Made by a program: the position numbers and the translations under genes. Positions 34,970 to 43,953 of a DNA stretch of 64,000 nt are shown here, piece by piece. The first letter of the stretch is position 1, and each line of letters starts with the position of its first letter. The notes beneath the pieces are model-generated. The model was not told where the DNA came from. It ran no database searches and saw nothing but the letters and a program-made list of their open reading frames with translations. Origin of the DNA: Rhodococcus ruber NBRC 15591 (GTDB lineage Bacteria; Actinomycetota; Actinomycetes; Mycobacteriales; Mycobacteriaceae); the NCBI RefSeq assembly GCF_001894945.1, contig NZ_BCXE01000022.1, forward strand, positions 62,001-126,000, written 5' to 3'.

Positions 34970-36351
34970 GCCCAGCGCCGCCGCGGCGCTGGCCGGTGCA
35001 CCCGGCACCGGGTGCGTTGGAGTCGCTGTCGTCGTGGCTGGGCCGGCTCGCCCGCATCTACGGGGTGCCGGTGACCGATCTGCTCGGCCCGAATCTCGGT
35101 GTGCTGGTAGGCATCCGCGATGTGCTCGACGAAGACCCGCCCCCGGCGGTGTTCACCGCGCTGGCCGAGCGCACCGGTGTGCCGGCGGGGCAGCTGCGGG
35201 CGATGACGCTGCCCGGGTGGGTGCCGTGGCTGTTCGACTCCTACCCGCTGCCCGAACGCGACGCCACCGACGGTTTCTACACCTATGTCCGCCAGTATTC
35301 GGTGCTGCTGGCGCCGCGGGAGGCGCCGCGTTTCGAGGTGACCAGTCGCCGCCGCTGGCGGGGCCCGTGGATTCCGGAACGCCCGTTGCGGCGCTCGTGC
35401 CCGCAGTGTGCGGCCGGGCCCGACCCGGCCCGCGCGCTGATCTGGCAGTTGCCGCTCACGGTGAGCTGCCTCGAACACCGATGCCGACTGGCGCTGGACG
35501 CGGATACTTTCGCGGCCGAGATAGCAGGTCGGCCCAACGAGGCGGTTCCGATCTGCGGCCCAGTGGCGGCCCTGGACGGCTACACCCGTCAAGCCCTGAT
35601 CGATGCCTCGGTGCGGTTGCCGGGCCGCACGGTGCATGCCGGGGTGTGGTTTCGGCTGCTGCGTTGTCTGCTCGACGAGCTCAGCCTCGCCGGTTCCACC
35701 GTCACCCGCAGCTCGCAGCAGCTTCTCGAACAGATCTGGGACGCGACCGGTGAGCCGGTGCGGGCCGGGCTGACGGTGTGGCAGCCCTACGAGAATCTGG
35801 ATTGGCCCACCCAGGAGAAGCTGCTGACCGCGGCCGCGACCGCGCTGGTGCTGGCCGCCGACCAGCGCATCCAACCCCGGGGGACTCTGGCCGGATTGCT
35901 GACCGAACCGCGGCCGCAGCCCGTCTATGACGGTGACTCACCGTGGCCACCGGCCCCTACTCCTGCCGAACGGGCCGGGCGGGAACTCATGCAGGCGATG
36001 AACGCCTGGCACGCGCGGGCCCGCGTCGATGCCGATGCCGCCCGCGCGATGCTGCGGTGGCTGACCGCGCTCAATACGACTCCGGCCCACGCCATCCGGC
36101 ACCGTGACGTGCTGATCGGTGAGGGTATCCCTGCGCGATTCCTGCGCGACGATCTACTGAAGTGCCCAGGACGGCGCACCTGGGACGAAACCGAAACCCT
36201 GCTGGTGGCCGAGGGATACGATCCCCGCGACGTGGCCTACGAGCTGGACCGGTGTGTCGCCGAGCCGACAGCGTTGTGCGACGTGGCCGATGAGGGCGTG
36301 CTGATCGACGAGGACGAACTCGGCCAGATCCGCGCCCGCCTGGAGTTGTGA
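34966..36351 (+). CDS. tniQ: TniQ family target-site protein 1
   Basis: 461 residues. The N-terminal TniQ domain starts with WPVHPAPGALESLSSWL and has TLPGWVPWLFDS; a zinc finger follows (CPQC at about 145 and CLEHRC about 26 residues on). The C-terminal 150 residues extend past the usual short TniQ and hold helical segments (DPRDVAYELDRC). TniQ guides TniB to the target. GTG overlaps the tniB stop. Confidence 0.92.
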   Translation: MSPAPPRRWPVHPAPGALESLSSWLGRLARIYGVPVTDLLGPNLGVLVGIRDVLDEDPPPAVFTALAERTGVPAGQLRAMTLPGWVPWLFDSYPLPERDATDGFYTYVRQYSVLLAPREAPRFEVTSRRRWRGPWIPERPLRRSCPQCAAGPDPARALIWQLPLTVSCLEHRCRLALDADTFAAEIAGRPNEAVPICGPVAALDGYTRQALIDASVRLPGRTVHAGVWFRLLRCLLDELSLAGSTVTRSSQQLLEQIWDATGEPVRAGLTVWQPYENLDWPTQEKLLTAAATALVLAADQRIQPRGTLAGLLTEPRPQPVYDGDSPWPPAPTPAERAGRELMQAMNAWHARARVDADAARAMLRWLTALNTTPAHAIRHRDVLIGEGIPARFLRDDLLKCPGRRTWDETETLLVAEGYDPRDVAYELDRCVAEPTALCDVADEGVLIDEDELGQIRARLEL

Positions 36352-37487
36352 GCGTGCCCCGATGGCCGATACACCCGCGACCGGGGCCGATCGAATCGTT
36401 GTCGTCGTGGCTGGAACGGCTCGCCACGGTCTATCAGCTGCCGGTGAAAGTGCTGCTGGCGGACCTGTGTGCCGATTCCGGGCTGAACATTCGCCGGGTC
36501 ACCTCGACCTTTCCGCACCCAGCTCTGCTGGCCGCGCTCGCCGACCGCACCGGCGTTCCAGTGCCCCGGCTGGCGACGATGACCTTGTCCGGTTGGGTGC
36601 CGTGGCTGTTCGAGAAACTGTGGCCGCGCGAGTTCGAGCATCAGCAGTTGTTCGACAACTATGTGGGGCGTCAGTCGGTGTTGCTGCTGCCCGGGACCAT
36701 CGACCGCGACATTGTCCGTCGCGTCAAATCCCGGTGGGACGGTCCCTGGCTGGCGTCCCCGCGCAGGCCGCGGGCCTGCCCGGTCTGCGCCACCGACCCG
36801 GACTCCGGCCGCGCCCTGGTGTGGGATCTGCCGCTGATGCTCAGCTGCGTCGCCCACCGCTGCCGCCTCGAACGCGCCGGCGCTATCGCGAATGGTGACG
36901 CCACGGTGGTCGCTGTGGACGAGACGGTCACCACGATGGACGGCTACACCTACCAAGCACTCACCACCGGTCTGGTGCGATTGCCGGGCCGCACCGTGCA
37001 CGCCGGGGTGTGGTTCCGGCTGCTGCGCTGCGTGCTCGAAGAACTCTGCATGTCCCGCCTGTCGTGCAGTGCCCGCACGGGCGCGGTCCTGGAAACCATC
37101 TGGGACACAATCGAACTCTCGATGCGCGGCCGAATCGCGATGCTGGAGCCCTTCGAGTGCCTGGACCCCGAGGTCGCCGACACGCTGCTGCGCGCTGCCG
37201 CGTTGGCGCTGCGGCTGGCGGCCGAACGGTCCATTCCGGCGCTCGGGGAACTCGGGCCCACACTCGCACCGATGCCCTACCGGCCGGTGCCGCCCGGAGA
37301 TCCCCCAGTGCGACCCCGCACGCCACCCCGGCGGGACCTGCTGAATCCGCCTCGCTGGTGGCCCGCCGCGCCGGTGCAGGCTGGACCACCACCAGATTGG
37401 CCACAGATCGCTCGACGTTATGCGCTCAAGCGAGGGTTCCCGGCATGGGTCTTCGGCGGGCTCACCAACGACCCCGGATCCGACTAG
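36348..37487 (+). CDS. tniQ: TniQ family target-site protein 2
   Basis: 379 residues, a clear paralogue of the preceding protein: WPIHPRPGPIESLSSWL, TLSGWVPWLFEK, zinc finger CPVC and CVAHRC, then LPGRTVHAGVWFRLLRC shared word for word with TniQ 1. The C-terminus differs and is Pro-rich. Start GTG overlaps the previous stop; its end overlaps the converging resolvase end by 4 bp. Confidence 0.92.
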   Translation: MSVPRWPIHPRPGPIESLSSWLERLATVYQLPVKVLLADLCADSGLNIRRVTSTFPHPALLAALADRTGVPVPRLATMTLSGWVPWLFEKLWPREFEHQQLFDNYVGRQSVLLLPGTIDRDIVRRVKSRWDGPWLASPRRPRACPVCATDPDSGRALVWDLPLMLSCVAHRCRLERAGAIANGDATVVAVDETVTTMDGYTYQALTTGLVRLPGRTVHAGVWFRLLRCVLEELCMSRLSCSARTGAVLETIWDTIELSMRGRIAMLEPFECLDPEVADTLLRAAALALRLAAERSIPALGELGPTLAPMPYRPVPPGDPPVRPRTPPRRDLLNPPRWWPAAPVQAGPPPDWPQIARRYALKRGFPAWVFGGLTNDPGSD

Positions 37488-38785
37488 CTGTCGGGGTGAT
37501 CCGGGCAGACAGGCCCGGCGTCGGTGACACGCCAGCGGCGCACCGCCAGCCAGCGCCGGACCAGTGCCGGGATTTCGCCGGTGTCACGGAGTTCGGTGGC
37601 GTAGACGCCGGTGAGCAGGGGACCGCCGCAGTCGCAGGCCGCGCACTCGATGTCGGCGATCGGCACGTCGCGGGGGCGGCACCGGTGGCAGTGGCGGGCC
37701 TCGATCAGGCCGCCGTCGTCGGCCGGTTCGAGCCAGACGACCTTGATGTCTTCGAGGAGTCGCCCCCGTTCGGAGGTCTCGCGGGCGGTGTAGCCGCAGG
37801 CGTCGTTCGAGCAGACCGCGGGCGGCGGATCGGGCAGGTTCATGCGGGCGGTCTGCTTGAGCCGCCACGCCAGATTCGGCCGCTCGCGCGCGAACTCGCT
37901 TGTGCTGGAGTCGGTTTCAGCATGTTCGCCGGCGGCGTTGTCATCGGCCGTCGGTAGCGGCCGGATCGGATCCGGCTCGGGTACGAGGCAGACCAGGCCG
38001 GTCGGCGCCGCCTCCGTCACCACCGCGCTGGAACCGCCCGGGGAAACAGGTCGCCCGTCGATGGGATCACCGGCGGGGACACCGAGGGTTTGCGGTGTGG
38101 CGGTTGCGGTTTCGGTGATGGCCGACACGACATCTGGTGCCGGGTCTGCCTGGTCGACCACGACGGTGGCCGGTGCACCGGCTGTCGGGAGTGGGTCGGC
38201 GGGCCCGGAGTGGGGCCGGGTGCCGATGCTGTTCTTGTCGAGGTGGCCGTAGAGGGTGCCGCGTTTGACGCCGAGGATGTCGGCGATCTGCTGGACGGTG
38301 TGTCGGCCCTCGTCGTAGAGGCGCTGGGCCTGTTCGATCTGGTGGACGGTGAGCTTGGGCCGCCGGCCGCCCTTGCGGCCGCGGGCGCGGGCGGCTTCGA
38401 GTCCGTCGCGGGTGTTGGCGACGATCAGTTCCCGCTGGAACTCCGCCAGCACCGACAGCATGCCGAACATGGCGCGCCCTTCGGCGGTGTCGGTGTCGAT
38501 GCCCTGTTCGAGCACCTTCAGCCCGATGCCCCGCTCACGAAGATCGGCGCCGAGGTTGACCAGGTGCAGCATCGACCGGCCGAGCCGGTCCAGGCGGGTG
38601 ATGACGATGGTGTCGCCGCGGCGGGCGAGGGTGAGGACGAGATCGAGTTTCGGTCGCGATGCCTTCGCCCCGCTGGCAGTATCGATATGGATGTCGCCCG
38701 CCTCGACCCCGGCGCGCCGGAGCGCGTCGATCTGGTGGGCGGGGTTCTGCTCGGCGGTCGACACCCGCCCGTAGCCGATCAACAT
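37484..38785 (-). CDS. tniR: Serine resolvase of the transposon, long zinc-binding tail
   Basis: 433 residues. N-terminal resolvase domain with nucleophile Ser9 (GYGRVSTAEQN), RLDRLGRS and the E-helix (about 100-135), then a Hin-type helix-turn-helix (HTVQQIADILGVKRGTLYGH, about 175-195). A 150-residue Pro/Ala-rich linker leads to a cysteine-rich domain (CSNDACGY, CHRC, CAACDCGG, CPDH). It resolves cointegrates at the res region just upstream. ATG at 38785 begins the domain; a longer frame upstream covers the res site. Confidence 0.93.
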   Translation of the reverse strand: MLIGYGRVSTAEQNPAHQIDALRRAGVEAGDIHIDTASGAKASRPKLDLVLTLARRGDTIVITRLDRLGRSMLHLVNLGADLRERGIGLKVLEQGIDTDTAEGRAMFGMLSVLAEFQRELIVANTRDGLEAARARGRKGGRRPKLTVHQIEQAQRLYDEGRHTVQQIADILGVKRGTLYGHLDKNSIGTRPHSGPADPLPTAGAPATVVVDQADPAPDVVSAITETATATPQTLGVPAGDPIDGRPVSPGGSSAVVTEAAPTGLVCLVPEPDPIRPLPTADDNAAGEHAETDSSTSEFARERPNLAWRLKQTARMNLPDPPPAVCSNDACGYTARETSERGRLLEDIKVVWLEPADDGGLIEARHCHRCRPRDVPIADIECAACDCGGPLLTGVYATELRDTGEIPALVRRWLAVRRWRVTDAGPVCPDHPDS

Positions 38786-38786
38786 G

Positions 38787-38910
38787 GTGTCGAAAATTGC
38801 TGAAATCGGGTTTGCCGACGTTGTTTCCCGGCGCGGGTTTTCGACACTCCTGTCTTGGGGTTTTTCCCGCTCACGCGCGGTTGTCGGCAAATGATCGTTT
38901 CCCGACAACC
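38787..38910. promoter_or_regulatory. res region of the transposon resolvase
   Basis: Two inverted repeats lie directly upstream of tniR. Outer arms GTGTCGAAAA (38787-38796) and TTTTCGACAC (38838-38847) are perfect; a second pair GGTTGTCGG (38879-38887) and CCGACAACC (38902-38910) is also perfect. This is the layout of resolvase binding sites, and also of the tniR promoter. Confidence 0.75.
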
Positions 38911-39067
38911 ATCATTCGGACCGAACATGCTCCCAACCAGGTTCGCGCCGAAGCCACTGCATCAGTACGCATCTGGTTTGATCTGGTTCAATTCATCGTT
39001 TGCCACCTGACTTTAATCGATGGAACACTATGAATACCGCACCAGGTCTACACGAGGAGTGTGCTGC

Positions 39068-39772
39068 ATGGCCGTCCGGTTCAAGCTCGGTTACTACTCA
39101 CCAGTCTCAGACGACCCGCTGAATCGAGATTACGTCGGTTACTTCCCGCGTTTGACCGAAGAGGAGGCATGGACAGCAGGCCGAGGCGTATGGAAGGCCA
39201 ACAAGGAACGCCTGTCCCGGGAAAAGTTCGCCCTGATCATCGGTGATGGCCGGGTGTGCGCCGTTGCCGAGATCCACGGCCTGTCCGTCCATGAGGATCG
39301 GGTCGCCGTCGACGGCGAGGTGCTGATCGAAGGTCACCCGGTCCGCGACGCCTGGATCGGCAAACCCGATCCGGTGGTCAACGCCTCACAGAACCCGGTC
39401 GGCTACTGCGACCTCCCGGAAGAAGCCGAGTTCCGCGAACGTCCCTGCGGCTGTGGGTGCGGCGAGATCAGCACCCGCGATTTCCTGCCCGGCCACGACG
39501 TGCGTGCCTTCCAGGACCGGGTACGGCGCATGTTCGCCGGATCGGCCCTGGAGTTCATCCACTGGGTCGACCACATGGCCGGCGAGCACGGCCTGCCCGT
39601 CCTCGCCGTCCGATCGCGCCCCGCCGGTGGCGCGGGTTGCCCGGCGACCGACGGTGAGCCGCCGAGTCCGGAGACTGGCGATCCGGTGCCGAGTGACCCG
39701 GGAATTCCCTACGCCGCTGTGTACGATTCGCCAGATTCGTTGTCCAGCAACGGATCTGGTGGAGCTTCCTGA
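39068..39772 (+). CDS. Hypothetical cargo protein with GCGCG motif
   Basis: 234 residues. The N-terminal part is a mixed alpha/beta region (FKLGYYSPVSDDPLNRDYVGYFP start). At about 140-165 it has RPCGCGCGEISTRDFLPGHD, a cysteine cluster with the FLPGHD ending seen in several small zinc-binding-like proteins. The tail is Pro/Ser-rich. No function is known. ATG at 39068; 157 bp downstream of the res region and pointing away, so it is the first cargo gene. Confidence 0.6.
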   Translation: MAVRFKLGYYSPVSDDPLNRDYVGYFPRLTEEEAWTAGRGVWKANKERLSREKFALIIGDGRVCAVAEIHGLSVHEDRVAVDGEVLIEGHPVRDAWIGKPDPVVNASQNPVGYCDLPEEAEFRERPCGCGCGEISTRDFLPGHDVRAFQDRVRRMFAGSALEFIHWVDHMAGEHGLPVLAVRSRPAGGAGCPATDGEPPSPETGDPVPSDPGIPYAAVYDSPDSLSSNGSGGAS

Positions 39773-39858
39773 GAAGATCGGCGGGAGGCCGCGGTCCCGT
39801 CACCCCCTTCGGGACAGCGGTCGAGGGGGCCCCGGTCTGTGGTTCCGGGGCCGCCCGT
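39773..39858. other. Short cargo spacer
   Basis: Contains a G/C-rich imperfect repeat (GTCGAGGGGGCCCCGG) and no gene; with the following remnant it forms a 309-bp stretch without an intact gene. Confidence 0.4.
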
Positions 39859-40075
39859 TCAGCTCAGCAGCCGCCCGTAGACGGCGCGGGTGTTGCCGAG
39901 CCCCTTGAAATCGTTGATCACCGATACCCCGTCGATGATGTGGTCATCGGCTTATTGGCGAACCCCAGCGTGATCCACACGGCGGTGTATTCGGCTTCTG
40001 CTTCGCGAGCGCGGTAGAGGGAGGCGATGCTGAAGTTTCCGCAGCGCTCGGGCGTGCCGGCGAGCGGATGGTTCG
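39859..40075 (-). pseudogene. Frameshifted remnant of an unknown gene in the cargo
   Basis: On the minus strand one frame reads CGNFSIASLYRAREAEAEYT and VWITLGFANK, then the text continues after a shift as DDHIIDGVSVINDFKGLGN and ends TRAVYGRLLS-stop at 39859. Both parts look like real protein, so a gene has been broken here. No family is recognised. Confidence 0.45.
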
Positions 40076-40081
40076 TTCTGT

Positions 40082-41059
<978 letters not shown>

Positions 41060-41113
41060 TAGTCGGATTCCTCCTGACAGATAAGGGTTTTCGGCCTGGC
41101 CCGGTCAGTGGGG

Positions 41114-41842
41114 TTAGCCGAGTTGGTCGGCGGGGCGGAGCAGGATTTCGTTGATGGCCAGGTGGCGGGGGCGGGCGAGGCTGAAAGCGATGACTTCGGC
41201 GATGTCGTCGGGTGTGACGGTGGCGGCGTCGTAGCCCTTCTGCACGGCTTGCCGGGTTTCTTCGTGGGTGATGTGGGTCGGTAGTTCGGTGTCGACGACG
41301 CCGGGCTCGATGAGAGTGACCCGGATGCCGGGCAGCAGTTCTTGGCGCAGGGATTCCGACCAGCCGTTCATGCCCCATTTGGTGGCGGCGTAGCCGCCGT
41401 TTCCGGCGCGGGCGGTGCGTCCGGCGACGGAGGAGAGGTTGACGATATCGCCGCCGCCGGATTTCAACTGGTCGAGGAAGACCTCGGTGGTGGTGATCGC
41501 GCCGAGCAGGTTGACTTCGATCATGGTGCGGTAGTCGTCGTGCCGGTCGGGGGAGAACGGGCCCAGGAGCATGACCCCCGCATTGTTGATCAGGACATCG
41601 GCGCTACCGAGTTCGGTTTCCACTCGCTGGGCCGCGGCCACGAGTGCGTCGCGGTCGGTGACGTCGGCTCGGATCGCGACTGATCCGTTGTCGAGTTCGG
41701 CGGCGAGAGCCTGGATGCGATCCAGGCGGCGGGCCAGAAGCGCGACGCGATAGCCGTCGGCGGCCAGGGCGCGGGCAGTCGCCGCGCCGATGCCCGAGGA
41801 CGCGCCGGTGATGACCGCGACGCGGCCGCTGTTGTCGCTCAT
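41114..41842 (-). CDS. Short-chain dehydrogenase/reductase (cargo)
   Basis: 242 residues: GASSGIG loop, NNAG, Ser in NLSSVAG and GYAATK (catalytic Tyr and Lys). Related to the oxidoreductases often found beside XRE regulators and aldo-keto reductases in detoxification clusters. ATG at 41842; 102 bp downstream of the regulator gene and same direction. Confidence 0.92.
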   Translation of the reverse strand: MSDNSGRVAVITGASSGIGAATARALAADGYRVALLARRLDRIQALAAELDNGSVAIRADVTDRDALVAAAQRVETELGSADVLINNAGVMLLGPFSPDRHDDYRTMIEVNLLGAITTTEVFLDQLKSGGGDIVNLSSVAGRTARAGNGGYAATKWGMNGWSESLRQELLPGIRVTLIEPGVVDTELPTHITHEETRQAVQKGYDAATVTPDDIAEVIAFSLARPRHLAINEILLRPADQLG

Positions 41843-41944
41843 GGTGACTCCGTTCGTCGTGGGGTGCAGTCGATCGGGTCGGTCGTGATCGCGGGACGGC
41901 GGCTTGTTTGTGCGATCGGACCCGCCGACGCCTCGCGCGTCTGT

Positions 41945-42874
41945 TCAGCTGTTGTCGGATCGTCTCGCGTGTTCGGTGTGGGCCACGGTTTCGTGGCCGG
42001 TGCCGGTGGTGCTCCGGTGCTGAGCGGCCCAGCTGGCGAGGAAGGACAGCTGTTCGGATGCGGGGCTGTCGGGTGCGGCGCTGTAGGCGATGATGACCAG
42101 CCCGTCACCTGGTAGGTGCAGGGCGTCGCCGGTGAGTTCGATGTCACCGACCAGCGAGTTGTGCAGGGTTTTGCGGGTGGTGTGGTGCAGTCGCACGTCG
42201 TGGCGGGCCCAGCGGGTACTGAATTCGTCGCTGCGCGTGGTGAGTTCACCGATCAGGTCACTGAGCGCGCGGTCGCCCGGAGAACGACCGGCTTCGGTGC
42301 GCAGCGTGCTGACGATCTGGTCGGCCATGGTCTCCCAATCGCCGAAGAACTCGCGGGAACGGCTGTCGAGGAAGACGAATCGGGCGAGGTTCACCGGCAG
42401 GGCGCCCGGGTCGAGGATCCCGTCGTAGAGGACGGTGGCCAGGGCGTTGGCGGCGAGAATGTCCATGCGGGCGTTGCGGACATAGGCGGGTGTTCCGGTC
42501 ATTCCGGCCAGGATGGCGCGCACGTGCTGCCGGACCGGATCACGCGGGGTGCGTGCGGTTTTCGCTGTTCGTGTCCGGGCGGCGGTGGTCGCGTTGGCGG
42601 TGCGCGCGAGATCGTGCAGGTGGGCTCGTTCTGCGTCGTCGAGGCGCAGCGCCCGCGCGAGAGCCTCGAGGACCGAGTCGGATACCCCGCGCAGGTTGCC
42701 GCGTTCCAGGCGTGCGTAATAGTCGACGCTGATCCCGGCAAGAGTGGCGACTTCCTCGCGGCGCAGACCGGTCAGGCGGCGCTTGTCGTCGGAGGCCGGT
42801 AACCCGGCCTGGGCCGGGGTGATCCGGGCTCGCCGGGTGGCGAGGAAGTCGTGCACGTCTTTGCGGTGATCCAT
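41945..42874 (-). CDS. XRE-type regulator with MmyB-like ligand domain
   Basis: 309 residues. N-terminal helix-turn-helix (LTGLRREEVATLAGISVDYYARLE, written across residues about 30-55) followed by the MmyB-like domain (about 110-285: RNARMDILAANALATVLYD, WARHDVRLHHTTRKTLHN, LHLPGDGLVIIAYSAAPDS). These regulators are thought to sense small hydrophobic ligands. ATG at 42874, 2 bp after the aldo-keto reductase stop, so it is in that operon. The 44-bp palindrome before the operon is its likely site. Confidence 0.92.
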   Translation of the reverse strand: MDHRKDVHDFLATRRARITPAQAGLPASDDKRRLTGLRREEVATLAGISVDYYARLERGNLRGVSDSVLEALARALRLDDAERAHLHDLARTANATTAARTRTAKTARTPRDPVRQHVRAILAGMTGTPAYVRNARMDILAANALATVLYDGILDPGALPVNLARFVFLDSRSREFFGDWETMADQIVSTLRTEAGRSPGDRALSDLIGELTTRSDEFSTRWARHDVRLHHTTRKTLHNSLVGDIELTGDALHLPGDGLVIIAYSAAPDSPASEQLSFLASWAAQHRSTTGTGHETVAHTEHARRSDNS

Positions 42875-42876
42875 GA

Positions 42877-43758
42877 TCAGGCTTCGTCGATGTCCCGGGA
42901 AAAGGCTTCGAGCGTGACCGCTTCGGGTTCGGGGCCGCCGCGCACGCCTCGGTCCAAGCCGCTGATCGCGGCCAGCTCCGCGGTGGTGAGGTCGAAATCG
43001 AAGATGTCGAAGTTCTCGGCAATCCGATTCTTCTTCACCGACTTCGGGATCGCGGAGCGTCCCTGTTGCAGGTGCCAGCGCAGCATCACCTGGGCCGGTG
43101 ACTTGCCATGGGCCTGCGCGATGGAGGCGATGGTGGGGTCGTCGAAGGTGCTGGCGCCGGTGCCCCGGTAGCTGGTGATCCCGCCGATCGGTGACCACGC
43201 CTGCGTGAGAGTGCCGAGCTCGCTGTCGGCGGCCTGGACGTCGGGTTGGGTGAAGAAGGGGTGGACCTCGATCTGGTTGACTGCGGGGGCGATAGTGGCC
43301 TCGGTCATCAGTGCGTCGAGGTGTTTGCGCATGAAGTTGCTGACCCCTATGGCGCGCACCCGGCCGTCGGCAAGCAGCTTCTCCAAGGCCCGGTAGGCGG
43401 CGAGGGTGCGGTCGAAGTTGCCGGGCAGCGCCTGGTGCAGGATGAACAGGTCGATCTGCTCGACGCCGAGCTTGCCGGCGCTCTTGTCGAACGCGTGCAG
43501 AGTCTCCTCGTAGCCGTAGTCGGAGATCCAGACCTTCGTCTCGACGAACACCTCTTCACGCGGGAGCCCGGAGCGTCGCAGGGCTTCGCCGACGCCGCGC
43601 TCGTTGAAGTAGGAGGCGGCGGTGTCGATGTGACGGTAACCGGTCTCCAACGCCGCCAGCACCGCGTCGGTGGTCTCCTCGGGCGGGGTCTGGAACACCC
43701 CGAACCCGAGAGCAGGGATCTGCACGCCGTTGTTGAGAGTGAACGTCGGGACGGTCAT
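42877..43758 (-). CDS. Aldo-keto reductase (AKR5/Dkg-like)
   Basis: 293 residues. Motifs NGVQIPALGFGVFQTP, HIDTAASYFNERGVGEAL (catalytic Asp and Tyr), ETKVWISDYGY (Lys) and FILHQALPGNF (His), ending with AIPKSVKKNRIAENFDIFDF. It reduces aldehydes such as methylglyoxal-like compounds in related enzymes. First gene of the leftward cargo operon, divergent from the MFS gene. Confidence 0.92.
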   Translation of the reverse strand: MTVPTFTLNNGVQIPALGFGVFQTPPEETTDAVLAALETGYRHIDTAASYFNERGVGEALRRSGLPREEVFVETKVWISDYGYEETLHAFDKSAGKLGVEQIDLFILHQALPGNFDRTLAAYRALEKLLADGRVRAIGVSNFMRKHLDALMTEATIAPAVNQIEVHPFFTQPDVQAADSELGTLTQAWSPIGGITSYRGTGASTFDDPTIASIAQAHGKSPAQVMLRWHLQQGRSAIPKSVKKNRIAENFDIFDFDLTTAELAAISGLDRGVRGGPEPEAVTLEAFSRDIDEA

Positions 43759-43880
43759 CGGTACCGGTTCCTTTCGAGGCGATTACGCGGGGCCAGTGGT
43801 CGGTCTCGCCGGGCGGCGAGAAGGTGGTGCACCTGTTCGCGGTGGTCCACATCGATGACGCTACGTCGATCGTGGCCGAG

Positions 43881-43924
43881 GGTGGAAGGTACTGCCAGTA
43901 CACGTTATGGCAGGTCCTTCCACC
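43881..43924. promoter_or_regulatory. 44-bp imperfect palindrome, cargo operator
   Basis: Outer arms GGTGGAAGG and CCTTCCACC are perfect and inner arms TGCCA and TGGCA stand symmetrically inside. It lies between the leftward aldo-keto reductase operon and the rightward MFS gene, 30 bp before the MFS start, and is the best candidate site for the XRE regulator. Confidence 0.7.
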
Positions 43925-43953
43925 TGCGCGCGGGGCAAGCGTTGTGTGGATCT

